In this document: positions 31,436 through 40,450 of the stretch, piece by piece
Numbering within the stretch: the stretch's first letter is position 1
How the letters are laid out: every line of letters starts with the position of its first letter
Origin: an uncultured Bacteroidales bacterium
GTDB taxonomy: Bacteria; Bacteroidota; Bacteroidia; Bacteroidales; Muribaculaceae
Direction: 5' to 3'
NCBI GenBank assembly: GCA_947176235.1
Contig: CAMWPM010000015.1
Span: forward strand, 1-41,792
Length of the DNA stretch: 41,792 nt
Notes under the pieces: generated by a model
The model's input: only the letters and a program-made list of their open reading frames with translations
Told to the model about the DNA's origin: nothing
Databases searched by the model: none
Made by a program: the position numbers and the translations under genes

Positions 31436-32359
31436 ATGGATTTCAAGATAATCGACGCCCACGCTCATCTGTGGCTCAGGCAGGACACTGTGGTCAACGG
31501 TCTCCCCATATCCCCCCTCCCCAATGGCAGAGCTTCTTTTATGGGAGAGGAAAGGCAGATGCTCCCACCCTTTATGATCGACGGAAAGAACAGTGCGGAA
31601 GTCTTTCTTTCTAACATGAACTACGCTCAGGTGTCGGCGGCGGTCATCACTCAGGAATTCATTGACGGTAATCAGGATGAATATCTTGCAGATGTGGCTC
31701 GTCGCTTTCCCGATCGGTTTAAGGTATGCGGTCTTTGCGATCTTCGCCGTCCGGATTTCATGCGCGAAGCGGATAATCAGCTGAAACGCGGATTCAAGGC
31801 TCTTGCCATTCCCGGTCATCGTCTCTTCCTCCCCGATGGCAGGATATGGCTCAACACTCCGGATAAGATGGAGCTTTTCCGATTCATGGAGAAAAATGAT
31901 ATGATTCTCTCTATCGCCCTTGCCGACGGTGACACTCAGGTGGGCGAAATGAAGGAGATAATCAGTGAATGTCCTGATCTGAAAATTGCAATCGCCCACT
32001 TCGGTATGGTGACGGTAGACGGATGGATGGAACAGATTCGCCTTGCCCGCCATCCCAATGTCATGGTTGAATCGGGAGGTATCACTTGGCTTTTCAATTC
32101 TGAATTCTATCCTTTCCGGGGAGCAGTAAAGGCGATTAGGGAAGCTGCCGATACCGTCGGATGGGACAAACTCATGTGGGGTTCTGACTATCCACGCACC
32201 ATCACCGCCATCACCTACCGTATGTCCTACGATTTCATCACCGGATCCCCCGAGCTTTCTAATGATCAGAAAGCCGCCTTCCTCGGTGAGAACGCCCGTA
32301 GGTTCTACGGTTTCGGCGATCTTGTCGAACTCCCTTATATAAAAAACATGTCGGAATGA
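31436..32359 (+). CDS. Amidohydrolase-2 family protein, probable L-galactono-1,5-lactonase
   Basis: 307 residues from ATG 31436 (MDFKIIDAHAHLWL), 8 bp after the previous stop; a TTG at 31424 is less likely. The HxH metal motif is His9-Ala-His11. A later conserved His lies in AIAHFGM and the terminal Asp in LMWGSDYPRT, typical of the COG3618 sugar-lactonase branch. It would open L-galactono-1,5-lactone to L-galactonate. Its place directly after the dehydrogenase supports this. Other lactones (L-fucono-, L-rhamnono-) are possible substrates for the family. Confidence 0.83.
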   Translation: MDFKIIDAHAHLWLRQDTVVNGLPISPLPNGRASFMGEERQMLPPFMIDGKNSAEVFLSNMNYAQVSAAVITQEFIDGNQDEYLADVARRFPDRFKVCGLCDLRRPDFMREADNQLKRGFKALAIPGHRLFLPDGRIWLNTPDKMELFRFMEKNDMILSIALADGDTQVGEMKEIISECPDLKIAIAHFGMVTVDGWMEQIRLARHPNVMVESGGITWLFNSEFYPFRGAVKAIREAADTVGWDKLMWGSDYPRTITAITYRMSYDFITGSPELSNDQKAAFLGENARRFYGFGDLVELPYIKNMSE

Positions 32360-32402
32360 GGAGTTCTCGCTGAGTCTTTTCACCAATTCATTATCCTATC
32401 TC

Positions 32403-33659
32403 ATGAAAAATAAGAACAAGTACCTCATACCTCTCTCCCTCGTCATCACGCTCTTCTTCGTCTGGGCTGTCAGTGCCAATCTGCTCCCCACTATGATCCG
32501 TCAGCTTATGAAGACGTGTGAGCTTACGCCGTTTGAGGCATCGTTTACTGAGACTGCCTATTGGCTGGCATATTTTATCTGCCCCATCCCGATAGCCATG
32601 TTCATGAAGCGCTACACCTACAAGGCTGCAATCGTGTTCGGACTTCTCACCGCAGCTGCCGGAGCGCTTCTCTTTTTCCCCGCAGCAGCCATCAAAGCCT
32701 ACGGAGCCTATCTTTGCGTGTTCTTCGTGATCGCCACCGGTATGTGTTTTCTGGAGACTGCCGCCAATCCCTACGTCACCGCACTCGGCGACCCCTCCTC
32801 GGCATCCCGCCGCCTCAATCTCGCGCAATCATTCAACGGGCTCGGAGCCTTCATTGCCGCTATGTTCCTCAGCAAATTGATTCTTAGCGGTAACAGCTAC
32901 ACCCGCCAGACTCTTCCCGCCGACTACGAAGGCGGATGGGAGGGCTACATTGACACTGAGACGAGTCTCATGATGGGGCCCTATGCGGCACTTGCCATCC
33001 TCCTGATCATTCTGGCTCTGGTATTTGTCTTTTCCAAACTGCCGATAATACGCGATGAGGAATCCCACACCGGCAAACTCATCAATTTCCGGGTTCTCCG
33101 CCGCCCCCGCCTCGGCAAAGGTGTGATAGCTCAATTTTTCTACAACGGCGGTCAGACTGCCATCAACAGTCTGTTCCTCGTCTATTGCTGCACGTATGCA
33201 GGACTTGAGGAATCTACAGCCACCACTTTCTTCGGGCTTTACATGCTTGCTTTCCTGCTCGGCCGTTGGATTGGCACGCTCCTTATGGGTAGGTTTACTC
33301 CGAAATCCATGCTTACGGTTTATGCCATAGTTAATGTCGTACTATGTGCCGTGATTATGTGTTTCGGTGGTATGGTAGGACTATATGCAATGATCGGCGT
33401 ATCGTTCTTCATGTCGATTATCTACCCCACTCAGTTCTCTCTCGCCATCGCAGGTCTCGGCGAGGACACCAAGAGTGGCTCGGCATTCCTCGTAATGGCT
33501 ATCGTGGGCAACGCCTGTCTGCCTCAGCTTACAGCCTACATCATGACCAATTCCGCCATCTACCGGATTGCCTATGTCGTTCCGCTTGTATGCTTCATTG
33601 TATGTGCATGGTACGGCATGACATATCGCCCCGTCTCCCCCTCCATCTCAGCTGACTGA
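32403..33659 (+). CDS. FucP-type sugar:H+ symporter (MFS)
   Basis: 418 residues with about 12 membrane helices. It starts KYLIPLSLVITLFFVWAVSA, the FucP family opening, and has the conserved FLETAANPYVTALG motif (about 118-131) and NLAQSFNGLGA. The family imports L-fucose and relatives with protons. L-galactose is 6-hydroxy-L-fucose, so use for L-galactose here is plausible. It lies 43 bp after the lactonase gene. Residues that separate fucose from galactose use were not checked. Other members of the family import glucose or galactose. Confidence 0.88.
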   Translation: MKNKNKYLIPLSLVITLFFVWAVSANLLPTMIRQLMKTCELTPFEASFTETAYWLAYFICPIPIAMFMKRYTYKAAIVFGLLTAAAGALLFFPAAAIKAYGAYLCVFFVIATGMCFLETAANPYVTALGDPSSASRRLNLAQSFNGLGAFIAAMFLSKLILSGNSYTRQTLPADYEGGWEGYIDTETSLMMGPYAALAILLIILALVFVFSKLPIIRDEESHTGKLINFRVLRRPRLGKGVIAQFFYNGGQTAINSLFLVYCCTYAGLEESTATTFFGLYMLAFLLGRWIGTLLMGRFTPKSMLTVYAIVNVVLCAVIMCFGGMVGLYAMIGVSFFMSIIYPTQFSLAIAGLGEDTKSGSAFLVMAIVGNACLPQLTAYIMTNSAIYRIAYVVPLVCFIVCAWYGMTYRPVSPSISAD

Positions 33660-33690
33660 AAAAAAAAAATATCACATCATAAGATAAGCT

Positions 33691-34710
33691 ATGCTTGCTA
33701 TTCAGATTTCTTCCCCCGGCAAGGTTGACGTAGTGGAGCGCGAGAAGCCCGCTCTTCAGCCTGACGGCGTCCTTATCAAAATGGAGTACGTCGGTTTCTG
33801 CGGATCCGACCTCAACACTTTCCTCGGTCGCAATCTTATGGCTATTTCCCCTGTCATTCCCGGCCACGAAATCGGCGGTGTCATCGAGGAAATCGGATGC
33901 GATGTCCCTGCCGGTCTTTTCGAGAAAGGTATGACAGTAACGGTCAATCCCTACACCTCTTGCGGCAAATGTTCATCATGCCGCAAGGGACGCCCAAATG
34001 CCTGCGAATTTAATGAAACTCTCGGTGTGCAGCGCCACGGTGCCATGTCTGAGTACATAGCAGTTCCCTGGACAAAAGTTATCCCTGCATCCGGTATCTC
34101 CCCCCGCGATTGTGCCCTTATCGAGCCTCTTAGCGTCGGATTTCATGCAGTCGATCGCGGTGCCGTCACTGATATTGACACTGTGATGGTTATCGGATGC
34201 GGCATGATCGGTCTCGGTGCTGTTATACGCGCTTCCATGCGTGGTGCCACAGTTATTGCTGCTGACCTCGACGACGACAAACTCCATCTTGCCCGTGCTC
34301 TCGGTGCCACTTACACCGTCAACACTTCTCACCCTGATCTCCACGAGCGTCTGCTGGAATATACATCAGGTCTGGGACCGGATGTTGTTGTTGAGGCTGT
34401 TGGTTCCCCTGTCACCTATGTCATGGCGGTCGATGAAGTTGCATTTGCCGGCAGGGTGGTATGCATCGGTTATTCCAAGAACGACGTTACTTTCCACACC
34501 GGACTATTTGTTAAGAAAGAACTCGACATCCGCGGTTCCCGCAACGCCATGCCCTCCGATTTCGACGCCGTGATCCGCTATCTTCGCCGCGGCATCTGTC
34601 CGATTGACAGTCTTATTTCCCGCATTGTCACCCCTCAGCAGGCTCAGGAAGCCCTCGAACAATGGTCTGCCGCTCCCGGCAAGGTATTCCGAATCCTCGC
34701 ACGTCTATGA
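33691..34710 (+). CDS. Zinc-dependent alcohol dehydrogenase, probable L-galactonate 5-dehydrogenase (LgoD-like)
   Basis: 339 residues. The GroES-like domain has the catalytic zinc ligands Cys37 (GFCGSD) and His59-Glu60 (PGHEIGG) and the four-cysteine structural zinc loop CGKCSSCRKGRPNAC (about 91-105). The Rossmann motif is VIGCGMIGLGAV (about 170-181). In this context it should oxidise C5 of L-galactonate to D-tagaturonate, as the YjjN/LgoD enzymes do. It overlaps the mutarotase gene at ATGATGA. L-threonine, sorbitol or L-idonate dehydrogenase are family alternatives, but the following tagaturonate reductase makes L-galactonate most likely. Confidence 0.85.
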   Translation: MLAIQISSPGKVDVVEREKPALQPDGVLIKMEYVGFCGSDLNTFLGRNLMAISPVIPGHEIGGVIEEIGCDVPAGLFEKGMTVTVNPYTSCGKCSSCRKGRPNACEFNETLGVQRHGAMSEYIAVPWTKVIPASGISPRDCALIEPLSVGFHAVDRGAVTDIDTVMVIGCGMIGLGAVIRASMRGATVIAADLDDDKLHLARALGATYTVNTSHPDLHERLLEYTSGLGPDVVVEAVGSPVTYVMAVDEVAFAGRVVCIGYSKNDVTFHTGLFVKKELDIRGSRNAMPSDFDAVIRYLRRGICPIDSLISRIVTPQQAQEALEQWSAAPGKVFRILARL

Positions 34711-35102
34711 TGAAAAAAGAAAATCCTGCGGGCTATCCCGTACGTCAGTTCCATAGTCCCGTCAAACGCTATTGCCAGTTCCTTGAGATCACTGACAATC
34801 CGGAACTGATCGAAAAATACCGTCAATGCCACGACTACGAGCATCACTGGAAGGAAATCCGCGATGGTATCCGCGAAGTCGGTATTCTTGAAATGGAGCT
34901 TTACATCATCGGCAACAAGGTCGTCATGATCGTGGAGACCACGCTCGATTTTGACTGGACGGAAGCCATGCAGCGTCTTTCCGCCCTCCCCCGTCAGGCT
35001 GAATGGGAGTGTTTTGTCGCTGCAATGCAAGGTTGTGACCCTGATGCTACATCCGACAGCAAATGGCGGATGATGGAAAGAATGTTCTATCTCTACGACT
35101 GA
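34707..35102 (+). CDS. L-rhamnose mutarotase (RhaM/DUF718)-family sugar mutarotase
   Basis: 131 residues from ATG 34707, or 130 from the adjacent ATG 34710; both overlap the previous stop. The segment EKYRQCHDYEHHWKEI matches RhaM, where the Tyr-x(3)-His pair acts in anomer exchange. The C-terminal WRMMERMFYLYD is family-typical. It interconverts alpha and beta forms of L-sugars, here probably L-galactose or L-fucose, and so speeds their supply to the dehydrogenase. The stop TGA and the next ATG share one base (TGATG), showing translational coupling. Confidence 0.87.
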   Translation: MMKKENPAGYPVRQFHSPVKRYCQFLEITDNPELIEKYRQCHDYEHHWKEIRDGIREVGILEMELYIIGNKVVMIVETTLDFDWTEAMQRLSALPRQAEWECFVAAMQGCDPDATSDSKWRMMERMFYLYD

Positions 35103-36544
35103 TGAAACGACTCAACGACAACACTGCTAAGCATCCTGCTCATCCGGTCAGGATTCTTCAGTTCGGCGAAGGGAATTTCCTTCGCGCTTTCTTTGACTGG
35201 ATGATCGACGTCGCCAATGAAAAGGGCATCACCGACGCCTCGGTTGCCGTGGTCTCACCACGTTTTCGTGCCAACGACACCATCAAGGGTCTTCAACGTC
35301 AGAATGGGCTCTACCATGTCATTCTTGAGGGTGTCGAAAGTGGCTCTCCCCGGCGCACTACCCGTTTGGTTCGTTCCATTACCGACGCTTTTTCCCCTGC
35401 CGACGACCTTGACCGCTACAAGGCTGTCATCACGTCTCCCGACCTACGTTTCATTGTCTCAAACACCACCGAGGCTGGTATCTGCTATGACGAAGATGAA
35501 CAGGTCTCGCTCACAGCCACCTCATTCCCGGCAAAAATCACGGCGCTGCTCTATCACCGTTACCGCCATTTCGGCGGTAACCCCGACCGTGGTCTCATAT
35601 TCCTCTGTTGCGAGCTGATCGAGAACAATGGAAGCCTGCTCCGCGATTATGTCCTGCGCCACGCGTCAGAGGACGGACTTGGCGACGACTTTATCCGCTG
35701 GGTCGAGAATAGCTGTATTTTCTGCGATACTCTCGTTGACCGGATTGTTTCCGGCTTCCCCTCCGACTCCGCCGGCACTATTTGCGAAGAAATAGGCTAT
35801 ACCGACAATCTGCTCGTCAAAGGCGAACTTTATCACCTCTGGGTCATCGGAGGCAAGGACGCACCGGTTGTCGAAAAAGAACTACCCCTCCACCGCGCCG
35901 GGCTCAACGTCCGTTTCCTCTCGTCTGTCAAGGAGTTCCGTGACAAGAAAGTCCGTATCCTCAACGGAAGTCACACTGGCATGGTTCCGGTTGCCTTGCA
36001 GCTCGGTTGCTCCACTGTGCTTGATGCTTTCAGCCACCCCGACGTCAATGCGTTCGTCAATAGGATGGTCGAGACCGAAGTGCTCCCCGTTATCGACGGC
36101 GACCCCGAGGATTTGAAGAATTTCGCCGGCAGCATCCTTGAGCGGTTCTACAACCCCTACATCCGTCACATGCTCCGGTCCATTTCTCTCAACTCACTTT
36201 CAAAGTGGGAGACGCGCAATTTCCCGACCGTGCGCGACCAGTGGGAAAAAAATGCCACGCTTGCCGATTTCGAACTCTTTTCGTTCGCTGCCCTACTGGC
36301 TCTCTACGCCCCCGACTCAGGATTCTCCCCCGACGACAATCCTGACCATCTGCGGATCATTAAGGACAACTGGAATTCCGCTGATCTCCACTCCACAGTC
36401 TCGGCGATTGTCAACGGCGGTATATTCAATGAAAATTTTGAGACTGTCGTGCCCGGCTTCAGTGCCAGGGTCGCCGGCTATCTTGCCGTAATACGTGAAA
36501 AAGGCATGGAGTCAGCACTGCGTCAATTCCTCTCCGCTCACTGA
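35102..36544 (+). CDS. uxaB: Tagaturonate reductase (altronate oxidoreductase)
   Basis: 480 residues from ATG 35102. An in-frame ATG at 35063 lies inside the mutarotase gene and is less likely. The N-terminus has the mannitol-dehydrogenase-family nucleotide site RILQFGEGNFLRAFFDWMID, and the middle has RFIVSNTTEAGI. The segment KVRILNGSHTGMVPVALQLG (about 285-305) holds the conserved Lys-Asn-His region of UxaB. It reduces D-tagaturonate to D-altronate with NADH. In E. coli this acts in galacturonate breakdown; here no uronate isomerase (UxaC) is present, so tagaturonate must come from the L-galactonate dehydrogenase. This is the main argument for the L-galactose reading. Confidence 0.92.
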   Translation: MKRLNDNTAKHPAHPVRILQFGEGNFLRAFFDWMIDVANEKGITDASVAVVSPRFRANDTIKGLQRQNGLYHVILEGVESGSPRRTTRLVRSITDAFSPADDLDRYKAVITSPDLRFIVSNTTEAGICYDEDEQVSLTATSFPAKITALLYHRYRHFGGNPDRGLIFLCCELIENNGSLLRDYVLRHASEDGLGDDFIRWVENSCIFCDTLVDRIVSGFPSDSAGTICEEIGYTDNLLVKGELYHLWVIGGKDAPVVEKELPLHRAGLNVRFLSSVKEFRDKKVRILNGSHTGMVPVALQLGCSTVLDAFSHPDVNAFVNRMVETEVLPVIDGDPEDLKNFAGSILERFYNPYIRHMLRSISLNSLSKWETRNFPTVRDQWEKNATLADFELFSFAALLALYAPDSGFSPDDNPDHLRIIKDNWNSADLHSTVSAIVNGGIFNENFETVVPGFSARVAGYLAVIREKGMESALRQFLSAH

Positions 36545-36565
36545 GCCGCATAAAAGCAGAACGTC

Positions 36566-38059
36566 ATGAAGCGAATTATCAGGATCCATCCTTCCGACAA
36601 TGTGGCAGTTGCACTCGCCGACGATGTAAAGGCTGGCGAATGGTGGGACGATGGTGTCACGCGAGTCCGTCTGCTCACCGACATCCCCCGCGGTCACAAA
36701 TTTGCTCTCTCGCCATTGGCTGAGGGGGACAAAGTTGTTAAGTACGGATTTCCTATCGGGCATGCCATCCGTTCTGTCCAGGCCGGTGAGCATGTCCATT
36801 CCCACAATCTCGCCACATCCCTTGACGTCGTTCCCTCCTACACCTATTCCCCTGTCTCCTCTTCAGTTCTTCCCGATGTCACCCCCCCGGAGATTCATGG
36901 TTATCTCCGCTCAGGCGGACAGATGGGAATACGCAACGAGCTTTGGGTAATCCCGACCGTAGGATGCGTCAATGGAAGCGCCCGCACAATTGCCGAATCC
37001 CTCGCGCGCGAATACCACGACGTAGAAGCAATCGACGACATCGTCGCCTTCACCCACAACTACGGATGCTCACAGCTCGGACAGGACCACGCCAACACAC
37101 GTCGTGCCCTCGGCGCTCTCGCACGTCATCCCAACGCCGGTGGTGTTATCGTCCTTGGTCTGGGATGCGAGAACAATCGTATCGACCGCCTGCGGGAAGA
37201 GATAGGCGATTTTGATCCCGCGCGCGTTCGTTTCATCACTGCTCAGGAGGTCGGTGACGAAGTGGAGGCAGGGATCGCCCTCGGACGCGATATCCTTGAG
37301 ATTATGAGGAATGACCGCCGCCAGCCCCTCCCGGCGTCAATGCTGAGGATTGGACTCAAATGCGGCGGATCCGACGGTCTGTCTGGCATCACCGCCAATC
37401 CTCTTGTCGGCATGCTCACCGACCGCATTATCAGTTGGGGCGCATCTGCGGTTCTGACGGAAGTTCCCGAGATGTTCGGTGCCGAGACAATCCTGATGAA
37501 CCGGGCAGTTGACCGCGACATTTTCGATGCCGAGGTCAGGCTCATCAATGATTTCAAGGATTATTTCACCCGCAACGGACAGCCTGTCTATGAAAATCCC
37601 TCCCCCGGTAACAAGGATGGCGGTATCACCACTCTCGAGGAGAAGTCGCTCGGTTGCATCCAGAAGGGCGGACAAGCTCCGGTTGTCGGTGTCCTCGACT
37701 ATGCATCCCCCGTCACTCTTCCGGGACTTAGCTTGCTCAACGCACCCGGCAACGACCTTGTGGCTTCCACAGCCCTCGCCCTCTCCGGCTGCCAGATGGT
37801 ACTCTTCACCACCGGACGCGGCACACCTTTCGGCACATGTGTCCCCACGTTGAAGATCTCCACCAATTCTCAACTTGCCATGCGTAAGTCATCATGGATT
37901 GATTTTGACGCAGGGACTCTTGTTGCCGACGAACAGCCACAAGCGGCTCTCGACCGTCTCACATCCCTCATCCTTGAGGTTGCCGACGGGAAGAGAGTGC
38001 GTCAGGAATTGACGCATAACAAAGAAATTGCAATTTTCAAGACCGGTGTGACGCTTTGA
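36566..38059 (+). CDS. uxaA: Altronate dehydratase
   Basis: 497 residues. The N-terminal SAF/UxaA-N domain (about 1-95) includes FPIGHAIRSVQAGEHVHSHN. The large C-terminal domain starts at GYLRSGGQMGIRNELWVIPT and contains FTHNYGCSQLGQDH (about 155-168) and GLKCGGSDGLSGITANP (about 260-276), with iron-binding cysteines and histidines typical of the family. Both domains are intact. It dehydrates D-altronate to 2-keto-3-deoxy-D-gluconate. KDG kinase and aldolase are not in this window and must be elsewhere. It lies 21 bp after uxaB. Confidence 0.93.
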   Translation: MKRIIRIHPSDNVAVALADDVKAGEWWDDGVTRVRLLTDIPRGHKFALSPLAEGDKVVKYGFPIGHAIRSVQAGEHVHSHNLATSLDVVPSYTYSPVSSSVLPDVTPPEIHGYLRSGGQMGIRNELWVIPTVGCVNGSARTIAESLAREYHDVEAIDDIVAFTHNYGCSQLGQDHANTRRALGALARHPNAGGVIVLGLGCENNRIDRLREEIGDFDPARVRFITAQEVGDEVEAGIALGRDILEIMRNDRRQPLPASMLRIGLKCGGSDGLSGITANPLVGMLTDRIISWGASAVLTEVPEMFGAETILMNRAVDRDIFDAEVRLINDFKDYFTRNGQPVYENPSPGNKDGGITTLEEKSLGCIQKGGQAPVVGVLDYASPVTLPGLSLLNAPGNDLVASTALALSGCQMVLFTTGRGTPFGTCVPTLKISTNSQLAMRKSSWIDFDAGTLVADEQPQAALDRLTSLILEVADGKRVRQELTHNKEIAIFKTGVTL

Positions 38060-38093
38060 TCGCCGGTCTCCATCATTCTCACTACCGATTATC

Positions 38094-40430
38094 ATGACAA
38101 TCCGTTCTCTTCTCACCCGTATCGTTCTTACGGTTTCTGCCCTTGCTGCAACTTTCGGTCTATATGCGAAAAAGCCTCTCGGTGAGGCTGAGCGTATCCG
38201 TGCTGTTATTGAGAAAGTCAATGACACATGGCAGCGTACACATCCTGCCGAAGTGCGTGCATTCTGGGACGATGCTGCCTACCACACCGGTAACATGGAA
38301 GCTTACCGCCTCATCGGGAAAGACGCCTATCGTGAATACTCCGAGCGCTGGGCGGAGCACAATGATTGGCAAGGTGCCAAGGGAAAGAATAAGGCTGACT
38401 GGACCTATTCAACCTATGGCGAGGACGACAATCACGTGATGTTCGGCGATTGGCAAGTATGTTTCCAGACCTATGCCGATCTCTATGACATCCTGCCTGA
38501 CGATCGGCGCATTCGCCGCGCACGCGAGGTCATGGAGCATCAGATGAGCACCGGACAGAATGACTACTGGTGGTGGGCTGACGGACTCTACATGGTCATG
38601 CCCGTTATGACCAAACTCTACCGTATCACCGGCAACGAGCGCTATCTCGACAAACTTTCTGACTACCTTGCCTTTGCCGACAGCATAATGTGGGACGAGG
38701 ATGCCGGTCTCTACTACCGCGATGCCAAGTATGTCTACCCGACCCACACCACCGCTTCCGGCAAGAAGGATTTCTGGGCTCGGGGTGACGGATGGGTAGT
38801 GGCTGCGCTTGCCAAGGTACTCCGAGACCTACCCGATGGTCATACAAGCCGTCCTTTTTTCGAGAGTCGACTGCAGCGCATGGCGGCTGCGCTCGCTGCC
38901 AGCCAGCAGCCAGATGGCTATTGGACACGCTCCATTCTTGACTCTGAGCAGGCTCCCGGTCCGGAGACGAGCGGCACGGCATTCATGGCGTTTGGTCTGC
39001 AATGGGGCATTAACAATGGGGTGCTCGACGCCGAAATCTATCAGCCTGTGGTCGACAGGGCATGGCACTATCTTGAATCAACGGCTCTTCGACCCGACGG
39101 CACGATAGGCTACGTCCAGCCCATCGGTGAAAAGGCGATTCCCGGACAGATTGTGGATGCTAAGTCCACATCCAATTTCGGCACAGGCGCTTTTCTCCTT
39201 GCTGCCTGTGAGAGAGTGCGACATCTGGAGGCGGTGAATCCTTCTCCCGATGCCGACCGCGCTTACTGGGTAAAAATCGCCTCCCGCATTGCCGAGCCTG
39301 TTCTCTCCCTTATGAGCGAGGGCAGACTCCAGGACGAAATGATCGTGGAGGTTAGCCCCACATGGGATGGTCGCAACCGTAAGGTCACCTACATGGAGAC
39401 GTTCGGACGTCTGATGGCAGGACTTGCTCCATGGCTCTCCCTTCCCGATGACGATTCTGAGGAAGGAAAGACTCGTGCGCGTCTGCGTGACATGGCACTC
39501 CGTAGCTACCGCAATGCGGTCGATCCCGAATCACCCGATTGTCTGCTCTGGAGCGGCGAAGGACAGATAATGGTTGATGCCGCCTACATAGCCGAAAGCT
39601 TCCTCCGTGGTTACGAGGCTCTCTGGGTGCCACTTGACAGCCTGACCAAGCAGCGCTACATCAAGGCTTTTGAAGGTATCCGCGACATTGACCCACCCTA
39701 CACCAACTGGATTCTCTTCTCCTCGACAATTGAATCATTTTTGGGAAAGGCGGGAGGAAAGACCGACGTCTATCGTGTCAACTCTGCCATTCGCAAGGTT
39801 GAGGAATGGTACACCGGCGACGGCTGGTATGCTGATGGTCCTGACTTCGCCTTTGATTATTATAGCAGCTACGTGTTCCACCCCATGTACCTCGAGACTC
39901 TTGCCACTATGGCTGACACCACGCCCTGGACTCGCCTCAGTTACCGGGATTACCATCGTCGGGCTCTCCGCCGGGCTCAGCGATTCGCCATCATCCTTGA
40001 GCGGTTCATCTCGCCGGAGGGTACATTCCCCGTGTTCGGTCGTTCGATGCCCTACCGCATGGCTGCCATGCAGCCGCTCGCACTGATGGCTCTCTATCGT
40101 CAGCTCCCCTCCGGACTTTCCGATGCCCAGGTACGTTCGGCTCTCACGGCGGTCATGCATCGCATGTACGACGATTCTGTTGTTTTCAATGATGGCGATT
40201 TCCTCACCATTGGTTTCACAGGACCGCAGACATGTATTGCCGACTGGTACACCAACAATGGCAGTCTCTACATGACATCTTTATCGCTCCTCCCGCTCGG
40301 TCTCCCTGCGTCCCACCCGTTCTGGACGGATGCTGCTCAGCCCTGGACTTCCGTTAAGGCATGGAGCGGCAAGGATTTCCCGAAGGATCACCGCTGGGCT
40401 GAGGCCGAAAGATTCCCTGATCGTTATTGA
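38094..40430 (+). CDS. GH105-DUF2264 two-domain glycoside hydrolase, exported
   Basis: 778 residues with a signal peptide (about 1-25). Residues 33-385 form a GH105-type (alpha/alpha)6 unsaturated uronyl hydrolase; Asp163 in NDYWWWADGLYM is the catalytic aspartate position, and FWARGDGWVVAALAK matches the conserved RGxGW block. Residues about 391-770 form a DUF2264 domain (YMETFGRLMAGLAPWL, then WYADGPDFAFDYYSSYVFHP); as I recall, CAZy places beta-glucuronidases with this domain in GH154. The pair would remove terminal unsaturated or saturated uronic acids from plant glycan side chains. It lies 34 bp after uxaA. No lipobox is present, so the periplasm is likely. Confidence 0.85.
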   Translation: MTIRSLLTRIVLTVSALAATFGLYAKKPLGEAERIRAVIEKVNDTWQRTHPAEVRAFWDDAAYHTGNMEAYRLIGKDAYREYSERWAEHNDWQGAKGKNKADWTYSTYGEDDNHVMFGDWQVCFQTYADLYDILPDDRRIRRAREVMEHQMSTGQNDYWWWADGLYMVMPVMTKLYRITGNERYLDKLSDYLAFADSIMWDEDAGLYYRDAKYVYPTHTTASGKKDFWARGDGWVVAALAKVLRDLPDGHTSRPFFESRLQRMAAALAASQQPDGYWTRSILDSEQAPGPETSGTAFMAFGLQWGINNGVLDAEIYQPVVDRAWHYLESTALRPDGTIGYVQPIGEKAIPGQIVDAKSTSNFGTGAFLLAACERVRHLEAVNPSPDADRAYWVKIASRIAEPVLSLMSEGRLQDEMIVEVSPTWDGRNRKVTYMETFGRLMAGLAPWLSLPDDDSEEGKTRARLRDMALRSYRNAVDPESPDCLLWSGEGQIMVDAAYIAESFLRGYEALWVPLDSLTKQRYIKAFEGIRDIDPPYTNWILFSSTIESFLGKAGGKTDVYRVNSAIRKVEEWYTGDGWYADGPDFAFDYYSSYVFHPMYLETLATMADTTPWTRLSYRDYHRRALRRAQRFAIILERFISPEGTFPVFGRSMPYRMAAMQPLALMALYRQLPSGLSDAQVRSALTAVMHRMYDDSVVFNDGDFLTIGFTGPQTCIADWYTNNGSLYMTSLSLLPLGLPASHPFWTDAAQPWTSVKAWSGKDFPKDHRWAEAERFPDRY

Positions 40431-40450
40431 ATGTCATACCATAGGCAGTC

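Noticed and set aside
31337-32386. 349-codon - strand ORF over the lactonase
   Set aside because: The + strand carries a complete amidohydrolase in a continuous operon; the antisense frame has no recognisable domain.
30495-36544. L-fucose catabolic operon
   Set aside because: Classical L-fucose genes (isomerase, kinase, aldolase) are absent, and tagaturonate reductase and altronate dehydratase fit L-galactonate and not L-fuconate; kept only as an alternative for the first enzymes.
35102-38059. Galacturonate (UxaC-UxaB-UxaA) pathway
   Set aside because: No uronate isomerase is encoded here, while a dehydrogenase that can yield tagaturonate from L-galactonate lies directly upstream.
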